From NCBI RefSeq assembly GCF_000622245.1, contig NZ_JHXW01000004.1, forward strand, positions 62,001-126,000: a stretch of 64,000 nt of DNA. Direction: 5' to 3'. This DNA is from Fusobacterium perfoetens ATCC 29250 (GTDB lineage Bacteria; Fusobacteriota; Fusobacteriia; Fusobacteriales; Fusobacteriaceae). This document shows, piece after piece, positions 16,735-26,350 of this stretch. Positions within the stretch are counted from its first letter, which is position 1; every line of letters begins with the position of its first letter. The position numbers and the translations under genes were made by a program. The notes under the pieces were generated by a model that did no database searches, was not told the origin of the DNA, and saw only the letters and a program-made list of their open reading frames with translations.

Positions 16735-17397
16735 TTGGAATTTATTAAACTTTTTTCTACTGAACATATTATGTACATTTTATTTTTTACTGTTTTTTAT
16801 GGCTCTTTATTATATTTAAGAAAATTTATAAATAGTAGATTTTTTGAAATTTCAATAGCTTCTACTATGGGAGTAATTAAAATCCTTGGTTATATAGGAA
16901 GATTTTATATTAACCATGAACCTTTATATGCTCTATTTCCTATTCATATATGTAATGTTTCTTTTATTATGGCAGTAATCTTCATGATAAAACCAAATAT
17001 AAAAGCTTTTCAGATTATTTTTTATATGTCTTTAGGAGCTTTAGCTGCTATTTTATTCCCAGAATCTGTAGTAGTTTTTCCTAATCCTTTTGGAATATTA
17101 TTTTTCTTAGAACATTTTTTTATACTATTTATGATTGTATATCAAATGATTTATTTAGGATTTAGTCCTACTAAAAAAGGAATTTTATATACTTTTATAT
17201 GTTTAAATATTTTAGCAATAGTTGCTTATAATTTTAATAAATTTTTTAATACTAATTATATGTATATAAATCACAAACCTTTGACTCCTACTCCACTTGA
17301 TTTCTTTGGCCCTTGGCCAATTTATATATTAGTAGTTGAAGTACTATTTATTTTTCTTGGATTTTTATTTTATTTATTATTTAGAAAAAGAAAATAA
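16735..17397 (+). CDS. TIGR02206-family (YwaF-like) integral membrane protein
   Basis: This 220-residue protein has about seven hydrophobic helices. It carries the family signature region FPIHICNVSFIMA near residue 80, plus GALAAILFPESVVVFPNP and FEHFF-like aromatics around 125. Function is unknown for the family. It starts at a TTG (16735) preceded by AAAGGAGG, a very strong ribosome site that offsets the weak start codon. It is probably co-transcribed with rnhA, 10 bases upstream, without an evident functional link. Confidence 0.75.
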   Translation: MEFIKLFSTEHIMYILFFTVFYGSLLYLRKFINSRFFEISIASTMGVIKILGYIGRFYINHEPLYALFPIHICNVSFIMAVIFMIKPNIKAFQIIFYMSLGALAAILFPESVVVFPNPFGILFFLEHFFILFMIVYQMIYLGFSPTKKGILYTFICLNILAIVAYNFNKFFNTNYMYINHKPLTPTPLDFFGPWPIYILVVEVLFIFLGFLFYLLFRKRK

Positions 17398-17416
17398 TTC
17401 CTAATAAAATCAATAT

Positions 17417-17452
17417 AAAAAGAGGATATTATAAAACAATATCCTCTTTTTT
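17417..17452. terminator. bidirectional terminator between the membrane protein and rnpB
   Basis: AAAAGAGGATATT (17417-17429) pairs with AATATCCTCTTTT (17438-17450), with a T run on the + strand and an A run before it. It serves both the + strand gene and the rnpB transcript on the - strand. Confidence 0.85.
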
Positions 17453-17457
17453 ATTTA

Positions 17458-17781
17458 GGCATTACGTAAGCCGGGTTTTGTATCAGTTAATTATTTATCT
17501 AGACTTACAATTACTTATAAGTTCAAGCAACTTACCATGAAAGTGGACGAGCAGCCCTTAACCTTTCTTTCTTAGTCTTGCTCCAGAGGGGGTTTACAAA
17601 ACATTTTCAGTTCCCTAAAAATTTGGTAGTCTCTTACACTGCCTTTTCACCCTTACCATTTCTGGCGGTTTGTTTTCTGTTGCACTTTCCTTAGAATTAC
17701 TTCCAATAGCCGTTAGCTATCCTCTTGCTCTATGGAGCCCGGACTTTCCTCTTGAATAATCAAGCAATTAACTGTAATACC
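17458..17781 (-). ncRNA. rnpB: RNase P RNA (bacterial class A)
   Basis: This is the catalytic RNA that matures tRNA 5' ends. On the - strand the 5' part has the universal GAGGAAAGTCCGGGCTCC, the middle has ACAGAAAACAAACCGCC, AAGGGTGAAAAGGC and AGAGACTACC, and the 3' part has ACAAAACCCGGCTTACG. The ends are set by helix P1: GGTATTAC (17774-17781) pairs with GTAATGCC (17458-17465). The length is about 324 nt; the true 5' end could be a few bases further out. Confidence 0.95.
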
Positions 17782-17792
17782 TACAGTTTTTT

Positions 17793-17798
17793 ATTATA
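17793..17798 (-). promoter_or_regulatory. -10 element of rnpB
   Basis: TATAAT lies twelve bases before the predicted RNase P RNA 5' end. No good -35 hexamer is present at 16-18 bases. Confidence 0.5.
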
Positions 17799-17814
17799 TC
17801 ATACTTTTCTTTTT

Positions 17815-18249
17815 TTAGCTAGTAGAATCTTCATTTTCCTCTTCAGGAATGACTTTTTCTAAAGCTTCCAATACACCTATTATATATTTCTCATACTCTC
17901 TATTATAAAGTTCTTTTTTAAAGTTATCCAATATAATACCTAAATCAACAGATTTTTCTTCCATATTCAAGTCTTCTGAAAATTTTAACTCTATTCCTAA
18001 CTCATCAGTTTCTATATTTTGAATATTAAAAATTAAAACTTTTTGAGGATTTTCTGTATAAAAATCATTTTCTCCTTCAAAAATATTTAAATAGACTTTT
18101 ATATTTTTAGAATTCTCTAATTTTTCTATAGCTCTTTCAACTCTTCTTAACTCTTTAAAATTTAAAATATCTTTTTCCATATTTACTTTTGCAAAAGCAA
18201 GAGAAAATATAAACATATTAATTATAAAAAATTTTATTATTTTTTTCAT
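17815..18249 (-). CDS. small secreted protein of unknown function
   Basis: I do not recognise the family. From the ATG at 18249 (GGAGA upstream) it has 144 residues. A signal peptide is clear (MKKIIKFFIINMFIFSLAFA), and the rest is acidic and soluble, with mixed helix and strand and an EEENEDSTS tail. It should be periplasmic. A longer frame to 18297 would overlap the Nif3-like gene by 38 bases and hide the signal peptide, so I reject it. It ends the dnaG-rpoD operon, immediately before rnpB. Confidence 0.7.
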   Translation of the reverse strand: MKKIIKFFIINMFIFSLAFAKVNMEKDILNFKELRRVERAIEKLENSKNIKVYLNIFEGENDFYTENPQKVLIFNIQNIETDELGIELKFSEDLNMEEKSVDLGIILDNFKKELYNREYEKYIIGVLEALEKVIPEEENEDSTS

Positions 18250-18259
18250 TTTTTCTCCA

Positions 18260-19042
18260 TTATATCTTAGTAAAAACAGGTAAGTCATTAAATTCAATTA
18301 TATTAATATCTTTTATTTCTTCTAACTCTTTTAAAATTATTTTTCCAAAAAAATGTTCTGTTTCATAATGCCCTATATCTATTATTATAAAATTTTCTTC
18401 TAAAGCCTCTAAAGCCTCATGATATTTTACATCACCTGTTATTAATAAATCAGCACCCATTTTTTTAGCTTTTCTCCAATAACTACTTCCTGCACCATTT
18501 ACAATAGCAATTTTTTTTATTTTTTTAGAATTTAACTCTCTACCAACTACTCTTATATTTTCTTTTAAAAAAGTTTCTTTTATTTTTTGTAAAAAATTAT
18601 TAAACTCTTCTTTTTCATTTAAAGAATAAACTCTCCCTATTCCACATTCATTCTCTTTTATTTCATCTATTATTTTACCATTAGTTAAACCTAATCTTTC
18701 TCCTACAAAATCATTTAATCCACCAATAGTACTATCTAAATTTGTATGTAAAGTATAAATTGAAATATTATTTTCTATTGCTTTTATTATTTTATTCCCT
18801 AAAATTGTATCACTATTAATTCTTTTAATCTCTGAAAATATCATAGGATGGTGTGAAATAATTAAATCTACATTATTTTTTATTGCATTTTCTAAAACCT
18901 TATTAGTTACATCTAAAGAAATCTGTATCTTTTTTATTTCATTATTTCTTTTTCCAATTAATAATCCTACATTATCCCAATCCTCACTATTTGTTGTAGG
19001 AAATTTTTTTTCTAAAACTTTTATTATTTCATTTAATATCAT
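18260..19042 (-). CDS. Nif3/YbgI-family dinuclear-metal protein
   Basis: The family forms toroidal hexamers with a two-metal site; its cellular substrate is unsettled, with a GTP cyclohydrolase-like activity proposed for some members. Metal ligands are visible: SHHPMIF near residue 64, HTNLD near 98, and IDIGHYETEH near 225-234. At 260 residues it lacks the inserted domain of longer homologues. It overlaps the sigma-like gene by four bases (ATGA) and follows the common bacterial order in which a nif3 gene sits by rpoD. Confidence 0.92.
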   Translation of the reverse strand: MILNEIIKVLEKKFPTTNSEDWDNVGLLIGKRNNEIKKIQISLDVTNKVLENAIKNNVDLIISHHPMIFSEIKRINSDTILGNKIIKAIENNISIYTLHTNLDSTIGGLNDFVGERLGLTNGKIIDEIKENECGIGRVYSLNEKEEFNNFLQKIKETFLKENIRVVGRELNSKKIKKIAIVNGAGSSYWRKAKKMGADLLITGDVKYHEALEALEENFIIIDIGHYETEHFFGKIILKELEEIKDINIIEFNDLPVFTKI

Positions 19043-19815
19043 AATGAAAACATCCTTCCATCTCTTGAAGAAATTTTAGCTAATGCTTTAGTAAATAACT
19101 CTTCTCCTTTATTCTTTTCTAATCCCATTTCTTTTTCTATTTCTAAAACAGAATATCTTTTATCATATCCCAAACCAAAATAATATTCCATTGTCTTTAT
19201 TTCATCATATGAAAGAGTAAACAAAACATCATCTATTGATAAATTTTCAATAATTTTTATTTTCTTTTCTTTATCTTCATTTGTTATTTCAACTTCATCC
19301 ATATGAGTTTTTGTAAAATAGAATAAAAATTCTTGTCTTATTTGTTCAAATCTTTCTTCTGTATATATTCCCATTTGTCTTGCTGCCCAAATTCTAATAT
19401 ATTTCTTTATATCTCCATTATCATAAGTATATCTATTGATGGCTTCAACAGCTCCCATTATTCCTTCTTGAATAAGCTCTAAATACTCTACGCCTTCTCT
19501 TACAAAATAAAGAGCAATTCTTGCTACCTCATTAAAATTATCAATTAAAAGTTTTTCTCTAACTTCTTCTTCCTCTATTTCATTACTTAAATTTTGATAT
19601 TCTTCTTCTGTTAAAGGCTCATATAAATTTATTTCTTCTAAATAATCTAAAACGTCATCATTTTCTAACTCTTGTACCTCTCTTTTTGAAACTAAAAACT
19701 CATTTTCTCTTTCTAATTCCACATCAAAATCTAAATTTTCAATTAAAAAGTTAGCAAACTCATTATTATCTCTATATTTTTCAAATACAAATCTTTCAAA
19801 ATTTTCTATTAACAT
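19039..19815 (-). CDS. divergent sigma-70-like protein encoded after rpoD
   Basis: The 258 residues align with the RpoD core. A region 1.2-like stretch sits near 57-80, then region 2 with EVARIALYFVREGVEYLEL and IQEGIMGAVEAINRY up to IRIWAARQMGIY, and a region 4-like helix-turn-helix (KTMEYYFGLGYDKRYSVLEI, then EKEMG). Key differences are clear: the -10-melting aromatic run is absent, and the recognition helix [10 protein letters not shown] of RpoD is replaced by LEKNKGEELF. It might be an alternative sigma factor, or a core-polymerase-binding regulator. The N-terminal 50 residues are unrecognised. A terminator separates it from rpoD, so it may be made at a lower level. Confidence 0.75.
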   Translation of the reverse strand: MLIENFERFVFEKYRDNNEFANFLIENLDFDVELERENEFLVSKREVQELENDDVLDYLEEINLYEPLTEEEYQNLSNEIEEEEVREKLLIDNFNEVARIALYFVREGVEYLELIQEGIMGAVEAINRYTYDNGDIKKYIRIWAARQMGIYTEERFEQIRQEFLFYFTKTHMDEVEITNEDKEKKIKIIENLSIDDVLFTLSYDEIKTMEYYFGLGYDKRYSVLEIEKEMGLEKNKGEELFTKALAKISSRDGRMFSL

Positions 19816-19833
19816 TCTTTCTCCTTATTTAAA

Positions 19834-19854
19834 AATAGGAGCTTTTGCTCCTAT
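19834..19854 (-). terminator. intrinsic terminator after rpoD
   Basis: AATAGGAGC (19846-19854 on the - strand) pairs with GCTCCTATT (19834-19842), with a T run beyond. It lies in the 41-base gap before the sigma-like gene and probably lets only part of the transcripts continue. Confidence 0.8.
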
Positions 19855-19856
19855 TC

Positions 19857-21122
19857 TTATTTTTGTTTGAAATCTTCTAATTTTTTTCTTCTACTAGGAT
19901 GTCTTAATTTTCTTAAAGCTTTTACTTCAATTTGTCTAATTCTTTCTCTTGTAACTTTAAATATTTTTCCAACTTCTTCTAGAGTTTTTGGCGCTCCATC
20001 TTCAAGTCCATATCTATATCTTAAAACTTGTTTTTCTCTGTTATTTAAAGTATTAAGAACCTCATTAAGTTGTTCTTTTAATAAAACTCTATTAGTTTCT
20101 TCATAAGGATTTAACATTTTGTTATCCTCTACAAAATCTCCTAATTCACTATCTTCTTCACTTCCAACAGGAGTTTCTAAAGATATTGGGTCTTGATTCA
20201 TCTCTTGAATAGCTTTTACTTTTTCTACTTCAAGATTTAATCTCTTAGCTATGATATCAGGAGTAGCATCTCTACCTGTTTCTTGTAAATAAACTCTAGC
20301 TTCTTTTTTAATTTTATTAATTGTTTCTATCATATGAACAGGTATTCTTATTGTTCTACCTTGGTCAGCTATGGCTCTTGTAATAGCTTGTCTTATCCAC
20401 CATGTAGCATATGTTGAAAACTTATATCCTTTTGTATATTCAAACTTATCAACAGCTTTCATAAGTCCAATATTTCCCTCTTGAATTAAATCAAGAAGTT
20501 TTAATCCTCTATTTGTATGTTTTTTAGCAATACTAACAACTAATCTTAAATTTGCTTCTACTAATTGTTGTTTTGCATAGTCATCCCCTTCAAAGGCTCT
20601 TTTTGCATAATCTAATTCTTCTGCATGACTAAGTAATGGGATTTGTCCTATTTCTCTTAAATACATTTTAATAGGCTCATCTACTCCCATTTCATTAGGT
20701 ATTATTCCACCATAATAATCATCATCTGAGAAATCATCTCTTCCATAATCATCAAAATCATCTAAATCCATATCATCAAAATCATGGAAATCTAAATCAT
20801 CTAAGTCTCCAAACTCATCTTCATCTAATATATTTTGTCCCGAAAATTCATCATAATCCATATAATCTAATGGGTCTTTTTCTACTTTCTTTTCTTGTAC
20901 TGAGCTTGTTTTCTTATTATTTTTAACAACTAAATCTTTCTCAAGAACTACTTCTATTCCTTGGTCTATCATTCCCTCTATTAGTTGTTTAATCTTTTCA
21001 ACAGAAAGTTCATCTTTTAATTCTCTATTGATTTCTTCATAAGTTACTACCTTATCTTGAATAGCTTTACGAAGTAATGCAAGAACTTTTTCATTTGTTA
21101 TTAATTCTTTTAATCCTTCCAT
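19857..21122 (-). CDS. rpoD: primary sigma factor RpoD/SigA
   Basis: At 421 residues this is the housekeeping sigma-70. After a region 1.1-like start and an acidic Asp-rich stretch (about residues 85-140) come region 1.2 ([18 protein letters not shown]), region 2 ([31 protein letters not shown]), region 3 ([13 protein letters not shown]) and region 4 ([20 protein letters not shown]). The -10 and -35 contacts are canonical, consistent with the TTGACA/TATAAT promoters across the window. It lies 16 bases downstream of dnaG in the classic dnaG-rpoD order. Confidence 0.98.
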   Translation of the reverse strand: MEGLKELITNEKVLALLRKAIQDKVVTYEEINRELKDELSVEKIKQLIEGMIDQGIEVVLEKDLVVKNNKKTSSVQEKKVEKDPLDYMDYDEFSGQNILDEDEFGDLDDLDFHDFDDMDLDDFDDYGRDDFSDDDYYGGIIPNEMGVDEPIKMYLREIGQIPLLSHAEELDYAKRAFEGDDYAKQQLVEANLRLVVSIAKKHTNRGLKLLDLIQEGNIGLMKAVDKFEYTKGYKFSTYATWWIRQAITRAIADQGRTIRIPVHMIETINKIKKEARVYLQETGRDATPDIIAKRLNLEVEKVKAIQEMNQDPISLETPVGSEEDSELGDFVEDNKMLNPYEETNRVLLKEQLNEVLNTLNNREKQVLRYRYGLEDGAPKTLEEVGKIFKVTRERIRQIEVKALRKLRHPSRRKKLEDFKQK

Positions 21123-21137
21123 AGTTGAAAAGCCTCC

Positions 21138-22943
21138 TTATAAAATATTATATTCACTTAGTATCCCCCTAAAATTTTTATATTTTTCCAATAATTCCTC
21201 AAAACTTATATCAGAATATAAACAAATTTCTATCTTTTTTACCTCTAGTGAAAATTTCAAATTTTTCATTTGCATGTTTATATCCTTTATCTCTTTTATG
21301 AACCAAGATTTAAATATTTCCTTTAACAACTCTTGCTTTTTTTTATTATCTGTATAATCTAAAGCTCTGTATTGCATTATAAATAATTTATTTTTTTCTT
21401 CTTCTGTAAAATTCTCTCTTTCTATAAATTCTTTAAACTCTTTTAAGAAATTTATATTTTTATTTTCGTTAACTTCTTCAAAAAAATAAAATATTTTTTT
21501 CACAAAAGATGACTCTATATTTTTATCAGAAAAATATTTATAAAAATCAATCTGTGAAAAAATCAATTCAACAGTCATTTCTTCTAATATACTAACACTA
21601 CTTGTTTTTTCCTTTTCTTTTTCTAAAAAAAACTCTTTTCTTTCTTCTTTTTTTTGATAAATATTGTTATCTACTAAAGTTTCTTGTAATAATTTTTTTT
21701 CTATACCTGTATATTTGGATAATTTATCTAAATAAAGACTTCTCTCTAAAGTAGATTCTACATTCTTAAAAAATTCTTTAAATCTATCTATAAATTTTTC
21801 TTTAGACATTATATTAGATAAATCATATTCTTTTGAATACATCTCATATAAGAAATCAAATATTTCTAAAGAATTTTTTACTGCCTTTAAAAAAGCTTCT
21901 TTCCCAAAATTTTTTAAAAATTCATCAGGGTCTTTAGCATTTTCTAATTTTAAAACTCTAATATTAAATCCTAAATTTTTTAATATTAAAGCTGTTCTTT
22001 CTGTTGCCATTTGTCCAGCATTATCCATATCCAAAGACATTATAATATTATTAGTATATTTTTTTAGTAACTCTCCTTGTTCATATGTAAAAGCAGTTCC
22101 CAAAGAAGCAAGTGCCACATCAAACCCATAACAATGAGCCGATAAAACATCCATGTACCCTTCCATTAATAATGAATAATTTTTTTTCTTTAAAATATTT
22201 CCCTTATCTTTTATTCCATAAAGATTTTTTCCTTTTTTGAATATTGGTGTATCTGGTGAGTTTATATATTTAGGAACTTCTTTATTATTCTCTAAAGTTC
22301 TTCCTCCAAAAGCTATAACTTTCCCACCTATTGAATATATAGGAAAAATTATTCTATTTCTAAAAGTATCATATACACCTTTTTCTCCATTTTTGGCTAA
22401 ACCTAACTCTATAATATCTTCTTTTTTATGTCCCTTTACTACAAGGTAATCATACAGACTACTCCACTCATTCAAAGCATATCCTAACTGATTTTCTCTT
22501 ATTATTTTAGGATTAACACCTCTTTTATTTAGATATTCTAAAGCTATTCTTCCATTATTTTCAAAAATATTATCTTGATAATATCTATGTGCATCTTCCA
22601 TTATCTTATAATATTTTTCATTCTCATTTTCTTTTGCAAAATTTCTTTTATATTCTTTTATAGAAATATTATATTTTTTAGCTAACTCTTCAATAGCTTC
22701 TTCATAAGAAATTTTATAATACATAGAGTAAAATTTAATTGCGTTTCCACCAGCTCCACAAACAAAACATTTACAAATATTTTTAGTCGGGCTAACTGAA
22801 AATGAAGGAGTTGTATCAGGGTGAAAAGGACAAAGCCCCTTATAATTAGCTCCACTTTTCTTTAATTCAATTACATCTCCTACTACTTCTTCTATTCTTA
22901 ATTGATTTAATAAATTTTCTATATCTTCTGACCTATATCTCAT
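21138..22943 (-). CDS. dnaG: DNA primase
   Basis: DnaG makes RNA primers for replication. The N-terminal zinc ribbon is CPFHPDTTPSFS with CKCFVCGAGG (ligands within about 40-65), followed by the TOPRIM domain (LLMEGYMDVLSAHCYG; SLDMDNAGQMA). The C-terminal DnaB-binding region is variable, as expected. The 601 residues are normal. It starts the dnaG-rpoD-sigma-like-nif3 run. Confidence 0.98.
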   Translation of the reverse strand: MRYRSEDIENLLNQLRIEEVVGDVIELKKSGANYKGLCPFHPDTTPSFSVSPTKNICKCFVCGAGGNAIKFYSMYYKISYEEAIEELAKKYNISIKEYKRNFAKENENEKYYKIMEDAHRYYQDNIFENNGRIALEYLNKRGVNPKIIRENQLGYALNEWSSLYDYLVVKGHKKEDIIELGLAKNGEKGVYDTFRNRIIFPIYSIGGKVIAFGGRTLENNKEVPKYINSPDTPIFKKGKNLYGIKDKGNILKKKNYSLLMEGYMDVLSAHCYGFDVALASLGTAFTYEQGELLKKYTNNIIMSLDMDNAGQMATERTALILKNLGFNIRVLKLENAKDPDEFLKNFGKEAFLKAVKNSLEIFDFLYEMYSKEYDLSNIMSKEKFIDRFKEFFKNVESTLERSLYLDKLSKYTGIEKKLLQETLVDNNIYQKKEERKEFFLEKEKEKTSSVSILEEMTVELIFSQIDFYKYFSDKNIESSFVKKIFYFFEEVNENKNINFLKEFKEFIERENFTEEEKNKLFIMQYRALDYTDNKKKQELLKEIFKSWFIKEIKDINMQMKNLKFSLEVKKIEICLYSDISFEELLEKYKNFRGILSEYNIL

Positions 22944-23040
22944 TAACTTCTCCTAAAAGAAATCTCCAAAAGTATATTATAATATATTTTATTATAAATA
23001 TCAATTATTTTAATAAAACTCTCTTAATTTCCTGATTAGA

Positions 23041-23067
23041 AAGGCAACCTATAAAGGTTGCCTTTTT
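23041..23067. terminator. terminator between the PpiD-like gene and dnaG
   Basis: AAGGCAACC pairs with GGTTGCCTT across ATAAA. The + strand side has a long T run; the - strand side, used by the upstream PpiD-like gene, has only TTTC. It is placed to insulate dnaG from upstream transcription. Confidence 0.7.
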
Positions 23068-24771
23068 TTATTTTAAAACCTCTTGTATCTTTTCTGTTGC
23101 TTTTTGAGCTTTATAATCTCTTTCAACATTTTCTTTTACTTCTGATAAGTCTACTTTTCTAGGTTTTATTTCATTCACTTTTTGGAAAAGGAAAATTTCT
23201 CCATCTAAATTTTTAGCTACAACTTTGTTTAAAGGAGCTTTATAAATTTCATTTGTTAAATTTTCTTTATATCCTAATCCTGGAATATATCCTTGGTCTG
23301 TGATTCCGTTAAATAAATTAGTATTTAGATATTTATCCAATGGTAAATCTCCAAAAGTTAATTCCCCATTAGAAATTTTTTCTGCTTGTTCTTGAACTTC
23401 TTTTAATTTATTAGCAATAGTTTCTTGAGAAATCTCATTTTTTACTAAAATATGACTAGCTTTTACTTTATCTCCATCTTTCTCTTGTACATAAATTATA
23501 TGTGAACCAAAAACTGTATTAACAACTTCTGGATATATTTTTCCCGCTTCACCTTTAAAAGCTGCCTCAGAAAACTCTGATACCATTTGCTCTTTTGTAA
23601 ACCAACCTAATTCTCCTCCATTTGCTGAACTTGGATAATCAGATTTTTCTTTTGCAATACTTGCAAAATTTTCTGGTGTTACAGTTACTAATATCTCTTT
23701 AGCTTTTTTTTCAGAATTTGCTTTATCTAAATCAGATGGCTCTATTTTTACAAAAGAAATATAAGCATCAGCTGATGGTTGTATATCATATCTTGCTCTA
23801 TTTTTTTCAAAATAACTATTTAATTCTTCTTGTGTAGGAGTTATCTTCTTTTCTATAGCATTATAAATACCATCATAAGCTTCCTTTACTTGTAAAGAAA
23901 TTGGTAACCCCTCTTCTAATTTAACCTGATATTCTTCTGCTTTTTTTAATATCTTTATTTGTGTATCAATAAATCTATCTGTTTCTTCTAAAGCTTTATC
24001 TTTAGGAACTCCATTACTTATAAATGTAATATAAATTTTATTATAATCTACATTAGTAAAAGTAATTCCCTCTTTTTCTACTTTTGTTTTTTCTAAGTAG
24101 TTTGTAAATTGTGGGTCAACATCTGTAATAACCATTTTTTCTTTTAATTTAGTAATCTCTTTTTGATATAATTCTCCTGCTTTTTCTTCTTTTAAATATC
24201 CTCTTATTTGTTCTTTACTTTCCTCTAAAGAAAGTCCTTGTAACATTGTAAATTTATTTTCTTCATAGAATTCTTCTATTTCTTCATCTGTTACACTAAT
24301 ATTTCCACCTATTGTTTCTTTAAGTTTTATACTTTTCATACTTCTTTCTAATTCTTTCTTTAAAGAAGCCTTTGTATAACCTTGAGCTGTTAACATCCTT
24401 TTAAATTGTTCTTTGTCTTTAAAATTAGATTCTAAGTTATTATACTCATTATTGATATCTTTAGATGAAATCTTTATTTTTAAACTATCAGCCATTTCTT
24501 GAACAAGTTCATTTTCTATTACTTGGTCCAAAGCTAAAGTTCCTACTATATCTTCATCTATTTCATTTTTAAAATTATTTGATATCATATTCTTACTTCT
24601 TAATACATCTTCTATTTTTATTTTGTTTCCATTTATTTTTAAAGCATAATTTTTAGTTGATGAATATGTTATGTGATTCATTACATATAATGCTAATGAA
24701 GAAACAATAAAAGCTACTGTTATAATTACAGTTATAACTTTCATTTGTTTTCTAAATTTTCTAATAGCCAT
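23068..24771 (-). CDS. membrane-anchored SurA/PpiD-type peptidyl-prolyl isomerase
   Basis: The 567 residues have one N-terminal membrane helix (about 12-31), a SurA_N-like helical chaperone region, and a parvulin (PpiC) domain with PSSANGGELGWF and NTVFGSHIIYVQEK, followed by a second KASHILVKNE segment. Family members help outer-membrane and exported proteins fold in the periplasm. It probably serves the abundant barrel proteins of this cell. It is 27 bases downstream of the AAA+ regulator and shares its promoter. Confidence 0.85.
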   Translation of the reverse strand: MAIRKFRKQMKVITVIITVAFIVSSLALYVMNHITYSSTKNYALKINGNKIKIEDVLRSKNMISNNFKNEIDEDIVGTLALDQVIENELVQEMADSLKIKISSKDINNEYNNLESNFKDKEQFKRMLTAQGYTKASLKKELERSMKSIKLKETIGGNISVTDEEIEEFYEENKFTMLQGLSLEESKEQIRGYLKEEKAGELYQKEITKLKEKMVITDVDPQFTNYLEKTKVEKEGITFTNVDYNKIYITFISNGVPKDKALEETDRFIDTQIKILKKAEEYQVKLEEGLPISLQVKEAYDGIYNAIEKKITPTQEELNSYFEKNRARYDIQPSADAYISFVKIEPSDLDKANSEKKAKEILVTVTPENFASIAKEKSDYPSSANGGELGWFTKEQMVSEFSEAAFKGEAGKIYPEVVNTVFGSHIIYVQEKDGDKVKASHILVKNEISQETIANKLKEVQEQAEKISNGELTFGDLPLDKYLNTNLFNGITDQGYIPGLGYKENLTNEIYKAPLNKVVAKNLDGEIFLFQKVNEIKPRKVDLSEVKENVERDYKAQKATEKIQEVLK

Positions 24772-24798
24772 GATATTTTAGTCCTTTCTTTCTGTTTT

Positions 24799-26184
24799 TT
24801 ATTTATCATCTAATTTATATTTTCTGATTTTTTCATATAAAGTTGTTCTTCCTATTCCTAAAATCTTAGCTGTTTCTTGTTTATTCCATCTAGTTCTTTG
24901 TAATGCCATAGCAATAACAACTCTTTCAACATCATCAAGACTAAATATTTCTTTTTCTAATATTTCTTTTAATGGTCCAATTCCTGAGACAGTTTTATTT
25001 TCAACTGTATCAGATTTCATTTTTATTTCAAGAGGTAGATTTTCAATATCAATTATTCTTTCATCTGATAAGATTATCATTCTTTCTAACATATTTCTTA
25101 ATTCTCTAATATTTCCAGGGAAAGCATATTCTAATAAATATTTCATTACTTCTCCTGAAAGTACAGGAATTGGTTTATTTAAATCTTTAGAAATTCCTGT
25201 TAAAAAATAGTTTGCTAATAATGGTATATCCTCTCTTCTATCTCTTAAAGGTGGAACTTCTATTTTAAATCCATTTAATCTGTGATATAAATCTTTTCTG
25301 AATTTTCCTTTTTCAATTTCATCTCTTAAATCTTTATCTGTAGAAACTATAAATCTTACATCAGCTCTTTTAGCTCTAGTTCCTCCAACTTTTCTATACT
25401 CTCCATATTCAATAACTTTTAAAATTCTTGATTGGATTTTTATATCTATTCCAGCTATCTCATCTATAAATAAAGTTCCTCCATCAATTTCTTCTAGAAT
25501 ACCTTTTTTACTAGATATAGCTCCTGGGAAAGCTCCTCTTTCATATCCAAATAATTCTCTTTCTAATACTTCACTTGTCATTGTTCCACAATTTAAAGTA
25601 TAAAAATCCTTTCTTCTTCTATCACTTTTTCTATAGATTTCTCTAGCAACTAAAGTTTTTCCAACCCCAGCTTCTCCTGTAATTAGTATAGGTAAATCTG
25701 TTGTTGCCATTTTTTCTACTTTAGCTTTTACTTCTTTTATTTTTATAGATTGTCCTATTATTTCTTTTTGTTCTTCTAATTCAGCTATTTTCTCTTTTAA
25801 TTTTTTATATTTTTTTACATTTTCAATATTTACTAATGCTGGTTTTATAAGTTTTACTATTTCTTCTCCATTAATTGGTTTTAAAGCATAACTATAAATT
25901 CCAGCTTTTTCTAATTCATCTAAAATTTCATCTGTTTCTTCATCTATAAGACCAATTGTTACAAATTCTTTCCCTAATCCATTTAATTTTTTCTTTGCAT
26001 CAATAAAATTAAACCATGTTAAATACTGGTCTAATAATACCACATCAAAATCACTTTCTCTCAACATATCTAATCCATCAAGTAAGTTATTGAAAGTTAT
26101 AACTTCATAATATTTAACTAATTCTTTTCTAATTTCTTTTAAAACTTCTTTTCTTTCAGATATTGCTAATACTGACTTTTTCAT
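24799..26184 (-). CDS. NtrC-type AAA+ response regulator with altered GAFTGA loop
   Basis: The 461 residues have a receiver domain (phospho-acceptor about D53 in VVLLDQYLTW, lysine in ALKPING), an AAA+ domain (Walker A GEAGVGKT, Walker B GGTLFIDEIAG, arginine fingers in FRKDLYHRL) and a C-terminal Fis helix-turn-helix (ETAKILGIGRTTLYEKI). Two features are odd. The acidic pair of the receiver reads SE instead of DD or DE, and the sigma-54-contacting loop reads GAFPGA (ELFGYERGAFPGA) instead of GAFTGA. Whether it can activate sigma-54 is doubtful. No kinase adjoins it. It leads an operon with the PpiD-like chaperone, hinting at an envelope role. Confidence 0.88.
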   Translation of the reverse strand: MKKSVLAISERKEVLKEIRKELVKYYEVITFNNLLDGLDMLRESDFDVVLLDQYLTWFNFIDAKKKLNGLGKEFVTIGLIDEETDEILDELEKAGIYSYALKPINGEEIVKLIKPALVNIENVKKYKKLKEKIAELEEQKEIIGQSIKIKEVKAKVEKMATTDLPILITGEAGVGKTLVAREIYRKSDRRRKDFYTLNCGTMTSEVLERELFGYERGAFPGAISSKKGILEEIDGGTLFIDEIAGIDIKIQSRILKVIEYGEYRKVGGTRAKRADVRFIVSTDKDLRDEIEKGKFRKDLYHRLNGFKIEVPPLRDRREDIPLLANYFLTGISKDLNKPIPVLSGEVMKYLLEYAFPGNIRELRNMLERMIILSDERIIDIENLPLEIKMKSDTVENKTVSGIGPLKEILEKEIFSLDDVERVVIAMALQRTRWNKQETAKILGIGRTTLYEKIRKYKLDDK

Positions 26185-26254
26185 TACTACCTCCTAATTT
26201 TTATATACTATTCTTAAAAATATTTACGAACTATTTTAAAACTTTTATATCTGT

Positions 26255-26283
26255 ATTATAATAGTTTTTTTGTATTTTTTCAA
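26255..26283 (-). promoter_or_regulatory. promoter of the AAA+ regulator-PpiD-like unit
   Basis: On the - strand TTGAAA (26278-26283) and TATAAT (26255-26260) are separated by 17 bases, an ordinary housekeeping promoter. Confidence 0.7.
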
Positions 26284-26350
26284 GACTTTTTTTTAATTAT
26301 ATCCTTTTATTAATTTTTTTGTTTATTTTATAAACTAGAATTTTCTACTT

